NCBI RefSeq assembly: GCF_016599045.1
Contig: NZ_JAENKV010000001.1
Span: forward strand, 124,001 to 188,000
Source: Campylobacter sp. TTU_617
Lineage (GTDB): Bacteria; Campylobacterota; Campylobacteria; Campylobacterales; Campylobacteraceae
DNA length: 64,000 bases
Direction: 5' to 3'
Below the pieces are notes generated by a model that saw only the letters and a program-made list of their open reading frames with translations, made no database searches and was not told the DNA's origin. The translations under genes and the position numbers were made by a program. Below are positions 27,434-36,194 of the stretch, one piece after another; position 1 is the stretch's first letter; every line of letters begins with the position of its first letter.

Positions 27434-29356
27434 ATGGAAATTTTTTATAAAAATATCAATGCATTAAGTAATATTACCCTAAAAGAAAAACTTCTTAAAC
27501 TTAAAGAAAATACTCATTTTGAAAATGAGTTTTATATTTTACGAGGAAAAGATAATTTAGATATCAATATTCACTCTAAAATGGGGGGGGGTATATATCA
27601 AAATCCTTTAGAAGAATTAAAAGAAAGATTAGAACTTTATAATCATAAATATTATCTATACCCTGTGCTTTATTTTTATGGCTTTGGTAATGGAATTTTA
27701 TATAAAATTCTTCTGCAAAATAAAAATCATCAAAAAATTGTTATTTTTGAACCTAATATTCCCTTGCTTTTTGTTTTATTTAATTCTATTGATTTTTCTA
27801 AAGAACTTGCTAATTTAATCATACTTGATCCTTATGAAGAAAATTTTTTTGGTGATCTTTTATCTCTTAGTCAAGAAGAGCCGTATTTTAAATTTTTAAG
27901 AGTATATTTTTTAGATATTCATTCTAAATTTTATGCAAAAAATCATCAAGAAAATATTCTAAAAATAAACAAAAAATTTACAGAACTAATTAAAAATATA
28001 TTTATAAGTCACGGAAATGATCCAGAAGATGTTTTGATTGGAATTAGACATAATTTACAACATCTTGTTCCTATGCTTACCAATTCTTCGTTATTAGATC
28101 TTATAAAAGAAAGAAAAAACAAAATGCAAAATGCTATTATAGTTTCAACTGGTCCCTCTCTTATAAAACAACTACCATTACTTAAACAATATGCTTCTAA
28201 AGCTTCTATTTTCTGTGCTGATGGTTCTTATACAATTTTAGCAAATTATGGTATTAAGCCTGATTATGTTTTATCTACAGAAAGAGTTTTTGCAACTTCT
28301 AAATTTTTTGATAATGATTTTAAAGAATTTGATCAAGGAATTTTGTTTATACTAAGCACTCTTACACATCCACAAACCCTAAAACATATTCAAAATGCCA
28401 ATAGAAAATATATTTTAACTCCAAAAGATATGTTCTTTAGAAATTTTAAATTTAAACAAATTTTAGATCCTGGACAAGGACATAGTGTTGCACATATGTG
28501 TTATGATTTAGCTTTAATGTTAAATCATAAAAATATCATTTTAATAGGACAAGATTTAGCTTACGATAAAGAAGGAAATTCTCATCCTAAAGAATACTTA
28601 TACGGAGCCAATGATGAGCAAGATCCTAATGATATAAAATATAAACTTCAAACTACAGCTTATGGTGGAAAAGGTTTAGTTTATACACGAGAAGTTTGGA
28701 ATATTTTTAGAACCACCTTTGAAAGAAATATAGTCCAAAATCCTCATATCAAAGTATATAATTGCACTGAAGGGGGTGCTAGGATTGAAGGAAGTATAGA
28801 ACAAAGTTTTAAAAGTATTTGTGCAAATTTATTAAATGATGAAAAAAATTTTAAAGAAATACCCATACCTAGTATTGCAAAGCAAAATGAATATCTATTA
28901 AAAGCTTATGCTAAAATAAAAAGTCTTATAAAACAATGTAATGATTTTATAAATTATTTTGATAAAGAATTAAAACTACTTAGAAATGATTTTTTAAATC
29001 TTAAGTTAGAATATAATGAAAATTTATATAGCAAACTTATTAAAAATATCGATGAAATTAAATTAAAAATTGATGAAATTGGAAACAATTATTATAGTAT
29101 ATATATGGCTTTTTATCCTACCATTAATCAATTTGAATTTAATTTAGCAAAAATTTTTGTTCTTAATCCAAGTAATAAAGAGGAACTTTTAGCCAAAAAG
29201 AATTTATGGATAGAAGATCATTTATATTTATTTACCCTTATATTTTCTCAAATAGAAATTTTTAAAAATTTATTAGAACAAAATATTAACAATTTAAAAA
29301 ATGAACTTATTGCTAGAAATCTTGAAAAAAGAATTATAAAATTTGATAAAGATTAA
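27434..29356 (+). CDS. Motility-associated factor (Maf/DUF115) glycosyltransferase-like protein, phase-variable
   Basis: The ATG at 27434, five bases after AAGGA, is chosen over the ATG at 27428, which lies inside that site; this gives 640 residues. The Maf domains are clear: an N-terminal Rossmann-like region (LYPVLYFYGFGNGILYKIL, IVIFEPNIPLLF), DUF115 with IIVSTGPSL and LIGQDLAY, and a helical C-terminus. Maf proteins transfer nonulosonic acids to flagellin. A G9 run spans codons 50-53 in the intact register; one more or one fewer G makes an early stop. It sits after murF, not in a glycan locus. Confidence 0.9.
   Translation: MEIFYKNINALSNITLKEKLLKLKENTHFENEFYILRGKDNLDINIHSKMGGGIYQNPLEELKERLELYNHKYYLYPVLYFYGFGNGILYKILLQNKNHQKIVIFEPNIPLLFVLFNSIDFSKELANLIILDPYEENFFGDLLSLSQEEPYFKFLRVYFLDIHSKFYAKNHQENILKINKKFTELIKNIFISHGNDPEDVLIGIRHNLQHLVPMLTNSSLLDLIKERKNKMQNAIIVSTGPSLIKQLPLLKQYASKASIFCADGSYTILANYGIKPDYVLSTERVFATSKFFDNDFKEFDQGILFILSTLTHPQTLKHIQNANRKYILTPKDMFFRNFKFKQILDPGQGHSVAHMCYDLALMLNHKNIILIGQDLAYDKEGNSHPKEYLYGANDEQDPNDIKYKLQTTAYGGKGLVYTREVWNIFRTTFERNIVQNPHIKVYNCTEGGARIEGSIEQSFKSICANLLNDEKNFKEIPIPSIAKQNEYLLKAYAKIKSLIKQCNDFINYFDKELKLLRNDFLNLKLEYNENLYSKLIKNIDEIKLKIDEIGNNYYSIYMAFYPTINQFEFNLAKIFVLNPSNKEELLAKKNLWIEDHLYLFTLIFSQIEIFKNLLEQNINNLKNELIARNLEKRIIKFDKD
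27583..27591 (+). repeat. G9 homopolymer, contingency locus in maf
   Basis: Nine consecutive G in the ATG-GGG-GGG-GGT context at codons 50-53. In the length present the frame is open to the end. G8 would bring TAG after about seven further codons, and G10 would bring TAA after about 17. Such tracts slip at high rates in Campylobacter. Confidence 0.85.
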
Positions 29357-29378
29357 ACCTTTTTAGGTTTAATCTTTT
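29351..29378. terminator. Bidirectional terminator between maf and flgH
   Basis: GATTAAACCT (29351-29360) and AGGTTTAATC (29365-29374) pair perfectly around TTTT and are followed by TTTT. It overlaps the maf stop and precedes the end of convergent flgH. Confidence 0.8.
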
Positions 29379-29380
29379 AA

Positions 29381-30079
29381 TTAAAATGGCCAAATAGCTT
29401 CTATAACTTTACTTCCCCAAGGTTTTCTTGTGCTTCTATCTACTTCGCCTTCGGTTTTATAAAGAATTTTAGCATCAGCAATATAGCGACTATCTATGGT
29501 ATTATCTTGACCTATATCATAAGGGCGTATAACCCCGCTAAGTTGTATTATTTGTTTTTCTCCATTTATAAGTAGTTCTCTTGAACCTTCTATAAAATAA
29601 TTGCCATTAGATAAAATTTTAATTACCCTTGTTGAAATAGTTGTATTGAAACTCTCATTGCGACTTTGAGAGCCTGTTCCTTGATAATTAGAAGTGCTAT
29701 TGGTTTGAAAACCTATATTAGAATAAGCATTAACTTTATTAATAGCATTACCAACAACTCCAGTACTTCCGCTTAAAGCTCCTCCACCTAAATTCGCTGT
29801 ATTTGTTCTACTAGTTGCTTTATTAGCTTGTGTGCTTTGTGTTGTGCTTTCTTGTATTACAACAGTTACAAGATCATTAACATTCATAGCTTTTTTATCA
29901 GAAAATAAAGGATTATCGCCTTTTCCAAATAAAGAGCCAGGAGCACTTTCTATATTATTACTTTGCTTTGGAGCCAACTCTTCAACATATGCGGGTGGCT
30001 TCATAGAAATTTGTGGATCTACAGTAGCACTACAACCAAAAAATACAATTGGTAACATATAAATTATCTTCTTTTTCAT
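29381..30079 (-). CDS. flgH: Flagellar L-ring lipoprotein FlgH
   Basis: The 232-residue outer-membrane lipoprotein has lipobox VFFGC (Cys16). The conserved core reads GSLFGKGDNPLFSDKKAMNV and DLVTVVIQEST, with a Ser/Thr/Asn-rich middle, then GNYFIEGSRELLINGEKQ, LSGVIRPYDI and IADAKILYKTEG. It forms the L ring around the flagellar rod. It stands alone, divergent from pta. I looked for a sigma54 GG-N10-GC promoter upstream and did not find a convincing one. Confidence 0.96.
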   Translation of the reverse strand: MKKKIIYMLPIVFFGCSATVDPQISMKPPAYVEELAPKQSNNIESAPGSLFGKGDNPLFSDKKAMNVNDLVTVVIQESTTQSTQANKATSRTNTANLGGGALSGSTGVVGNAINKVNAYSNIGFQTNSTSNYQGTGSQSRNESFNTTISTRVIKILSNGNYFIEGSRELLINGEKQIIQLSGVIRPYDIGQDNTIDSRYIADAKILYKTEGEVDRSTRKPWGSKVIEAIWPF

Positions 30080-30222
30080 TAATCTATCCTTTGAATATGA
30101 AATTTTCTATAAAATCAATTTATAAAAAATACTTCCTTTGATCAAATTAGAAGCAAATAAAGTTCCAAAATAATTTTTCATTTTTAAATTAAGTATTAAG
30201 TTAATATTTGTTTAAATTAAGC

Positions 30223-30246
30223 TATTATTTTTAAAAGCATAGGAGA
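30223..30246 (+). promoter_or_regulatory. Possible promoter and ribosome binding site for pta
   Basis: TATTAT at 30223-30228 is a fair -10 box, and AGGAGA at 30241-30246 precedes the ATG at 30252. The rest of the 172-base divergent region shows only A+T-rich DNA. Confidence 0.4.
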
Positions 30247-30251
30247 AAAAT

Positions 30252-31733
30252 ATGAATGGAATTTATATTATTAGATCAAACAACAAAGAACTAAATTCTA
30301 AAATTCTTACAAAAGTGTTAGAAAAATACTCTAATAAAAAAATAGGACTTTTTTATCCTGTTATCAATGAAAATGAAATAAACGACATACAAATTTTAAT
30401 GCAAAAATTCAATATACAACAAGAATTAAATCGCACTTATGTTTTTAAATCATCAGAAGCTATAAAGCAATTTAATGATGATGAATTTATTTTCTTTAAT
30501 ACTATTTTAGATAAATATGAAACATTAAAAAATAAATATGACATAGTTTTTGCAATAGCTTTTAATGAATTTGACATTTTAGATACTTTAGATTTAAATA
30601 TAAATTTAGCTAAAAATCTTAATACTCCTATTGCAGTGATTACACAAAATAATATACTTGCAAAAAAATATTTAGATCAAGCATTAAAAAATAAAAATTA
30701 TGTACTTATAAGTGAAAATTCTACTTTAAATGAACTTGATACTTTAAAAGATTATGATTTTTTAACCCCTTATCGTTTTAAATATGAATTAATTAAAAAA
30801 AATATTAAAAATAAAAAAACTATTGTTTTACCAGAAAGTGATGATAAAAGAATTTTACAAGCGTGTGAAATTTTAATAAAAAATGATTTAGCTAATATTA
30901 TTTTATTAGGTGATGAAGAGCAAATTAAAAAAGAGGCTAATTTTGATACTAGCAAAATTCAAATTCTAAATCCTAAAAATTCTATTTTTAATGAAGAATT
31001 TGCCACTATGCTTTATGAAGCAAGAAAAGCTAAAGGTATGAGCTTAGAAGAGGCTAAAGAATTAATCAAAGATAGGACTTATTTTGGCACTTTACTTGTT
31101 CATAGCCAAAAGGCTGATGCAATGGTAAGTGGAGCTTCTACAACCACAGCTGAAACTATACGCCCTGCTTTGCAAATCATTAAAACAAAAGAAGGAATTA
31201 CTTCAGTTTCTGGCATATTTTTTATGGGGCTTAAAGATGAAGTTTTAGCTTTTGCAGATTGCGCTGTAAATCCAAATCCTACTCCTCAAGAACTAGCGCA
31301 AAGTGCTTATGTTAGTGCTTTAAGTGCTAAAGCATTTGGATTAGATCCAAAGATTGCTTTTCTTTCTTATTCAAGTGGAGATAGTGGAAAAGGAGTAAGC
31401 GTTGATTTAGTTAAAGAAGCTGTAAAAATTGCTAAAGAACAATATCCTGATTTAGCTATTGAAGGTCCTATACAATTTGATGCAGCATATGATCCTAGTA
31501 CAGCAAAAAGTAAAATGCCTCATTCAAAAATAGCAGGATATGCTAATGTTTTTATCTTTCCTGACTTAAATGCTGCAAATATATGTTACAAAGCAGTTCA
31601 AAGAACTGCCAATGCTTTAGCTATAGGTCCTCTTTTACAAGGTCTTAAAAAACCAGTTAATGACTTAAGTAGAGGTTGCTTGGTTGATGATATTGTAGAT
31701 ACAGTAATCTTAAGTGCAGTTCAAGCACAATAA
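30252..31733 (+). CDS. pta: Phosphate acetyltransferase
   Basis: The 493-residue enzyme converts acetyl-CoA and phosphate to acetyl phosphate. The N-terminal ~170 residues are a reduced P-loop-like regulatory region; E. coli Pta has 714 residues with a longer one. The catalytic PTA domain starts near residue 180: TIVLPESDDKRILQACEIL, MVSGASTTTAETIRPALQII, SYSSGDSGKGVSVD and the late IFPDLNAANICYKAVQR. It is followed after 17 bases by ackA in the normal acetate overflow pair. Confidence 0.97.
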   Translation: MNGIYIIRSNNKELNSKILTKVLEKYSNKKIGLFYPVINENEINDIQILMQKFNIQQELNRTYVFKSSEAIKQFNDDEFIFFNTILDKYETLKNKYDIVFAIAFNEFDILDTLDLNINLAKNLNTPIAVITQNNILAKKYLDQALKNKNYVLISENSTLNELDTLKDYDFLTPYRFKYELIKKNIKNKKTIVLPESDDKRILQACEILIKNDLANIILLGDEEQIKKEANFDTSKIQILNPKNSIFNEEFATMLYEARKAKGMSLEEAKELIKDRTYFGTLLVHSQKADAMVSGASTTTAETIRPALQIIKTKEGITSVSGIFFMGLKDEVLAFADCAVNPNPTPQELAQSAYVSALSAKAFGLDPKIAFLSYSSGDSGKGVSVDLVKEAVKIAKEQYPDLAIEGPIQFDAAYDPSTAKSKMPHSKIAGYANVFIFPDLNAANICYKAVQRTANALAIGPLLQGLKKPVNDLSRGCLVDDIVDTVILSAVQAQ

Positions 31734-31750
31734 CAATAAAAGGAGAAAAA

Positions 31751-32938
31751 ATGAAAATTTTAGTATTAAATTCGGGTTCATCTTCTATCAAATTTAAACT
31801 TTTTGATAATGAAGTTGTAAAAGCTAGTGGATTGATAGAAAAAATAGGAGAAAATGGCTCAAGAGTTGAGTTAAAAAACACTTTAACGGGTGAAGAATTT
31901 GAAAAAAAGGTAAATATTAAAAATCACGAAGAAGGTTTAAAAATCACAAATGAACTTTTCAAAGAATCTGGAATTTTAACCGATCTTAGTGAGCTTGATG
32001 GTTGTGGTCATAGAATTGTTCATGGAGGAAAAGAACTTAGCGAACATTGTTTAATTGATGATAAGGTTTTAGAACAAATTGATAAAGTTAGTATTTTTGC
32101 ACCTTTACATAATCCTGCAAATTTAGCAGGGATTAAAACAATGATTAAAGCTGCGCCAAATGTTAAAAATGTAGCTGTTTTTGATACAGCTTTTCATTCA
32201 CAAATGCCAGAATTTGCTTCAATGTATGCCCTGCCTTATGAATATTATGAAAAATATAATATTAAAAAATATGGTTTCCATGGAACATCTCACGCTTATG
32301 TGAGTAAGAAAGCTGCTTTATTTTTAAATAAAGATTACAATAATTTCAATGCAATTAGTGCGCATCTTGGAAATGGCGCAAGTGTTTGTGCAATAGAAAA
32401 TGGAAAAAGCGTAGATACTTCTATGGGCTTTACTCCTTTAGAAGGTCTTATTATGGGAACAAGATGTGGGGATATTGATGCTGCTATTTTACCTTTTATA
32501 GCACAAACTCAAAATCTTAGCATGCAAGAAATTGATACTTTAGTTAATAAAAAAAGTGGTGTTTATGGAATTTGTGGATTTAATGATTTTAGAGATATAG
32601 AAAATCAAATTGAAAAAGGTGATAAAAAAGCCAAACTCGCTCTTGATATGTTTTGCTATCGTCTTGTTAAATATATAGGCTCTTATTTAGCAGTATTGCC
32701 AAGAACAGATGCTTTAATTTTTACAGGCGGTATTGGAGAAAATGGAAATTTAGTAAGAAAACTTGTTTGTCAAAAACTTTTACATTTAGGATTTGAGCTT
32801 GATGAAAAATTAAATGATGAAAGATCAAAAAAAGAAAGAGAAATTAACAAAAACTCTTCTAAAATTAAAATCCTTGTTGTTCCTACTGATGAAGAATTAG
32901 AAATAACAAAAATTACCCAAAAACTTATAGCTAAGTAA
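31751..32938 (+). CDS. ackA: Acetate kinase
   Basis: The 395-residue ASKHA-fold kinase makes ATP and acetate from acetyl phosphate, paired with Pta. Motifs are VLNSGSSSIKFKLF at the N-terminus, GHRIVHGG, FDTAFH, KYGFHGTSHAYVS, the catalytic SAHLGNGASVCAIENGKS and TGGIGENG. AAAGGAGA precedes the ATG. A 12-base inverted repeat overlaps its stop codon. Confidence 0.97.
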   Translation: MKILVLNSGSSSIKFKLFDNEVVKASGLIEKIGENGSRVELKNTLTGEEFEKKVNIKNHEEGLKITNELFKESGILTDLSELDGCGHRIVHGGKELSEHCLIDDKVLEQIDKVSIFAPLHNPANLAGIKTMIKAAPNVKNVAVFDTAFHSQMPEFASMYALPYEYYEKYNIKKYGFHGTSHAYVSKKAALFLNKDYNNFNAISAHLGNGASVCAIENGKSVDTSMGFTPLEGLIMGTRCGDIDAAILPFIAQTQNLSMQEIDTLVNKKSGVYGICGFNDFRDIENQIEKGDKKAKLALDMFCYRLVKYIGSYLAVLPRTDALIFTGGIGENGNLVRKLVCQKLLHLGFELDEKLNDERSKKEREINKNSSKIKILVVPTDEELEITKITQKLIAK

Positions 32939-32957
32939 AACCTTTAAGGTTTTACTT
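32933..32957. terminator. Hairpin at the ackA / aguB convergence
   Basis: AAGTAAAACCTT (32933-32944) and AAGGTTTTACTT (32946-32957) are exact complements. The stem includes the ackA stop (32936-32938) and the aguB stop region. There is no long T run, so termination is plausible, not certain. Confidence 0.55.
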
Positions 32958-33828
32958 AATCAATAAATCTTTTATTTAATTCGTTAAAATATTCTATACG
33001 TCTATCCCTTAAAAAAGGCCACCAACGACGCACATTTTCGCTTCTTTTTTGATCAATTTCTACAACTTTATATAATTCACTTGTATCATCAGCTCTAAAA
33101 AGTTCCTCTCCTTGAGGTCCTACTATAAAAGAATTTCCCCAAAAATTTATACCTTCTTCTACCCCACTCTTATCTTTTTCAAAACCAACACGATTGATAC
33201 TAACAACATATAAACCATTTGCGATAGCGTGTCCTTTTTGAATGCCTATCCAAGCATCAAGTTGTCTTTGTTTTTCTTCTATGCTATCTTTATTAAACCA
33301 ACCTATAGCTGTTGGATAAATAAGAATTTGAGCTCCTTTTAAAGCCATTAACCTTGCTGCCTCTGGATACCATTGATCCCAACAAATTAATACTCCTAAT
33401 TTTCCAATACTTGTATTAATAGGCTCAAACCCTAAATCTCCTGGGGTAAAATAAAATTTCTCATAAAAACAAGGATCATCTGGAATATGCATTTTTCTAT
33501 ATTTTCCAGCTATACTTCCATCTTTTTCAAAAACTACGGCTGTATTATGATAAAGTCCAGCACTACGCTTTTCAAATAAAGAGGTAATTAAAACTATATT
33601 ATTTTCTTTAGCTACTTTAGACCAAAATTCAAGATCTTTTTCATAGTCATTAGCTAAATCAAAAAAATCAACATTTTCGCTTTGGCAAAAATACTCACTT
33701 TGATGAAGCTCACAAAGACAAACAAGCTCAGCTCCTTCCTTGGCACTTTTTTTTATAAGCTCGCAAGTATTTTCAATGGTAGCTTGCTTATTTTGGTGAA
33801 ATTTTTGCTGTATTAAAGCTATTTTCAT
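32956..33828 (-). CDS. aguB: N-carbamoylputrescine amidase
   Basis: The start is placed at ATG 33828, four bases after a full AGGAGGAAAC site, giving 290 residues (MKIALIQQKF). It is a nitrilase-superfamily amidase with the Glu-Lys-Cys triad in LVCLCELHQSEYF, GKYRKMHIPDDP and VLICWDQWYPEAARLMALKG. It hydrolyses N-carbamoylputrescine to putrescine, after AguA, feeding the carboxyspermidine route to spermidine used by Campylobacter. Its first 41 bases, with the ribosome binding site, overlap the end of the cation efflux gene. Confidence 0.94.
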   Translation of the reverse strand: MKIALIQQKFHQNKQATIENTCELIKKSAKEGAELVCLCELHQSEYFCQSENVDFFDLANDYEKDLEFWSKVAKENNIVLITSLFEKRSAGLYHNTAVVFEKDGSIAGKYRKMHIPDDPCFYEKFYFTPGDLGFEPINTSIGKLGVLICWDQWYPEAARLMALKGAQILIYPTAIGWFNKDSIEEKQRQLDAWIGIQKGHAIANGLYVVSINRVGFEKDKSGVEEGINFWGNSFIVGPQGEELFRADDTSELYKVVEIDQKRSENVRRWWPFLRDRRIEYFNELNKRFID

Positions 33829-34708
33829 TTGTTTCCTCCTGCTCTTGATCATCATAAGGATCAAGATGAATTTGAATATCCCATTTTTCATCATTAAAAG
33901 CTTTTCTAATACTCATTTCAATTTCATCTGAAATCTTATGCGCATTATATAAAGAAATTATAGGACAAAAAACTAGATGAACACTAAGATAATTCATATT
34001 TGGACTTTTTCGAGTTTTTAAATGATGAAAACTTATAATTTCTTTATTTTTTTTAATCAACTCTCGAATTTTTTCAACTTTATTTTCTTCTAGTGCTACA
34101 TCCATCAATAAACTTATACTTTTTTTTATAATCTTAAAAGCACTAAAAGCTATATAAAAACTTGCAATTATACCAAACAGAGCATCTATAATAAAATAGC
34201 CCGTTAAAGAAATTAAAACAAGAGCTAAAAGTGTTGCAAAATTAGTTAAAAGATCACTTTTATAATGCAAACAATCACTCTCTACGATTAAACTTTTTGT
34301 TTTTTTAGCTACATAACTTAAAAAAATAACTAAACAAAGAGTTAAAATCAAAGAAAAAATCATTATAAAAATACCGATATTAATATCTTGAATTTTCTCT
34401 TGATAATAAATCTTTAAAATACTTTGATAAAAAATAAAAATGCCAATTCCAGCTATAAAACAACCTTCAATAAATCCCATAATAGCTTCAATTTTTCCAT
34501 AACCAAAATTATAGTTTTCATTTGGCTTTTGAGCTGATTTACGTATGGCCAGAAAATTAAAAGCTGAAATAACAAAATCCACCATAGAGTCAATAGCACT
34601 AGAAAGGATAGCTATGGAGCCACTCATTAAACCAACAATCAATTTACATAAAGCAAGAAAAAAAGCACAAGAACTTGCAATAATAGTTGCTTTTTTTTGT
34701 AAATTCAT
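33788..34708 (-). CDS. Cation diffusion facilitator (CDF) efflux protein
   Basis: The 306-residue protein has about six membrane helices and the CDF metal motifs: SAIDSMVDFVIS in helix 2 and LIVESDCLHYKSDLLTN at helix 5. A cytoplasmic domain follows (ISFHHLKTRKSPNMNYLSVH) with a C-terminal acidic tail. Family members export Zn2+, Fe2+, Mn2+ or Co2+ in exchange for protons. The helix 2 S-x3-D and helix 5 D-x3-H/D-type residues suit Zn2+ or Fe2+; the metal is not certain. It sits between aguA and aguB with overlaps at both ends. Confidence 0.9.
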   Translation of the reverse strand: MNLQKKATIIASSCAFFLALCKLIVGLMSGSIAILSSAIDSMVDFVISAFNFLAIRKSAQKPNENYNFGYGKIEAIMGFIEGCFIAGIGIFIFYQSILKIYYQEKIQDINIGIFIMIFSLILTLCLVIFLSYVAKKTKSLIVESDCLHYKSDLLTNFATLLALVLISLTGYFIIDALFGIIASFYIAFSAFKIIKKSISLLMDVALEENKVEKIRELIKKNKEIISFHHLKTRKSPNMNYLSVHLVFCPIISLYNAHKISDEIEMSIRKAFNDEKWDIQIHLDPYDDQEQEETNENSFNTAKISPK

Positions 34709-35682
34709 TTTAAATTCTTAAAATAATTTTGACAAGAACAATGCAAAGAACCATTTTGTCTTAAAAATACTCTTGCATCAACTCCTATAATCTTTCTATT
34801 GGGCAATGCTTTGGCTAATCTTTTGGCAACAATTTCATCGTTTTCATCTTTATAAAAAGGCATAATTAAAGCATTATTAATGAAAACAAAATTTGCATAA
34901 GTAGCACCGAGTCTTTTTCCTTCATAAAACAAAGGCTTAGGTAAAGGAAGTTCTAAAAGATGAAATCCTGTTTTTAAAAGCTCTTCTTTCATTTTTTTTA
35001 AAGGTTCATAATGAATATCTTTTTTATCTTCACAAGTACAAAAAGCTATGGTATTTTCATCAATAAAACGTGCTAAGGTATCGATATGATGATCTGTATC
35101 ATCGCCTTGTATAAATCCATTTTCAAGCCATATAATTTTTTCAAGTCCAAAAATATTTTTTAATTTTTTATCTAATTCTTGTTTATTAAGATGTGAATTT
35201 CTATTTGAATTTAAAAGACAATTTGAAGTAGTAAGCATTACACCTTTTCCATTAAAATCAATACTTCCTCCTTCTAAGATTAAATCAATTTTTTCTAATT
35301 TCTCTTTAAATTTTCTTAAAAAAAGCTCTGTATTGACTTTATTATCTAAATTACTTTGAAATTTATTACCCCAAGCATTGAAAGTAAAATCTAAAGCTTT
35401 TAGCTTATTCTCTTCTAAAATCGCAATGGGTCCATAATCTCTTATCCAAGTATCATTAGTATCACAAATAAAAAATTCAACGTTATTAAATGATAAATAA
35501 GGAATAAAATCTTCTTTAGAAGGAGCAATCAATAATACTTTTTGAAAAGGAATAATTGCTTTTATAAATTCTTTATAACTTTTAAGAATATCATTTAAAT
35601 AAGGCTTCCAATCTGTATTTTTATGAGGGAGTGCAAGAATTAAATATTCTTGCTCGCTCCATTCAGCAATAGTTTTTATCAT
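34705..35682 (-). CDS. aguA: Agmatine deiminase
   Basis: The 325-residue guanidino-group hydrolase (peptidyl-arginine deiminase-like fold) turns agmatine into N-carbamoylputrescine. Motifs are DTNDTWIRDYGPIAI, LEGGSIDFNGKGVMLTT, FIQGDDTDHHIDTLARF and the catalytic Cys in NGSLHCSCQ near the C-terminus. It forms the first step before AguB. The cation efflux gene overlaps its stop by four bases, so the three genes are one operon. Confidence 0.94.
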   Translation of the reverse strand: MIKTIAEWSEQEYLILALPHKNTDWKPYLNDILKSYKEFIKAIIPFQKVLLIAPSKEDFIPYLSFNNVEFFICDTNDTWIRDYGPIAILEENKLKALDFTFNAWGNKFQSNLDNKVNTELFLRKFKEKLEKIDLILEGGSIDFNGKGVMLTTSNCLLNSNRNSHLNKQELDKKLKNIFGLEKIIWLENGFIQGDDTDHHIDTLARFIDENTIAFCTCEDKKDIHYEPLKKMKEELLKTGFHLLELPLPKPLFYEGKRLGATYANFVFINNALIMPFYKDENDEIVAKRLAKALPNRKIIGVDARVFLRQNGSLHCSCQNYFKNLK

Positions 35683-35736
35683 TTTTAACCTTTTTTGATA
35701 ATAAAAGGCGTATTTTACTCATTAATGGATAAAATA

Positions 35737-36183
35737 TTATTTAAAAAAGATTTTCATTGATCCATTTTCATTACTCAAATTAAGTTTTCCATTTTCATTT
35801 AAAATTTTAAATTTCCCTTTAAAATTAGATAAAAAAGTATTTTCAAAATCCATTACTTCTTGTGGATGACAATACATTTGAGTAGAGGCTACACGATCAC
35901 CTTCAACTGTAAGAATTTTTCCATCACTTTGATAAGCGCCAAAGAAACGATTACATCCTGAATAACCATAAAATTTATTATTGTCAAAACTAATATTTGG
36001 ATCCTCTTCTGTATTTTTAGGAATAAAAGTTTTATCATTTACAACTATTTTTTCAATTTTTAAAATTGCATTTTGAGGCAAAATATCAAAAGACATATTA
36101 TTTTCCTTTGTTGCTATATTATTTGATGCACATCCTGCAAATAAAATTGTAGCTAAAGAAGCTATTTGAAAAATTTTTTTCAT
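35737..36183 (-). CDS. META-domain lipoprotein
   Basis: The 148-residue protein has lipobox LFAGC (Cys18) and one META/HslJ-type domain. Visible core motifs are ISFDNNKFYGYSGCNRFFGAY, with VASTQMYCHPQEVMDFENTF after it. The two conserved Cys are in the GC-N and YC-H contexts. META proteins are often stress-linked in other bacteria. It is downstream of tlp7 by 11 bases and could share its transcript. Function is unknown. Confidence 0.85.
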   Translation of the reverse strand: MKKIFQIASLATILFAGCASNNIATKENNMSFDILPQNAILKIEKIVVNDKTFIPKNTEEDPNISFDNNKFYGYSGCNRFFGAYQSDGKILTVEGDRVASTQMYCHPQEVMDFENTFLSNFKGKFKILNENGKLNLSNENGSMKIFFK

Positions 36184-36194
36184 TGAATTATCCT

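Noticed and set aside
30080-30251. Sigma54 promoter before flgH
   Set aside because: No GG-N10-GC element with the right context in the divergent region; only A+T-rich DNA and general -10-like runs.
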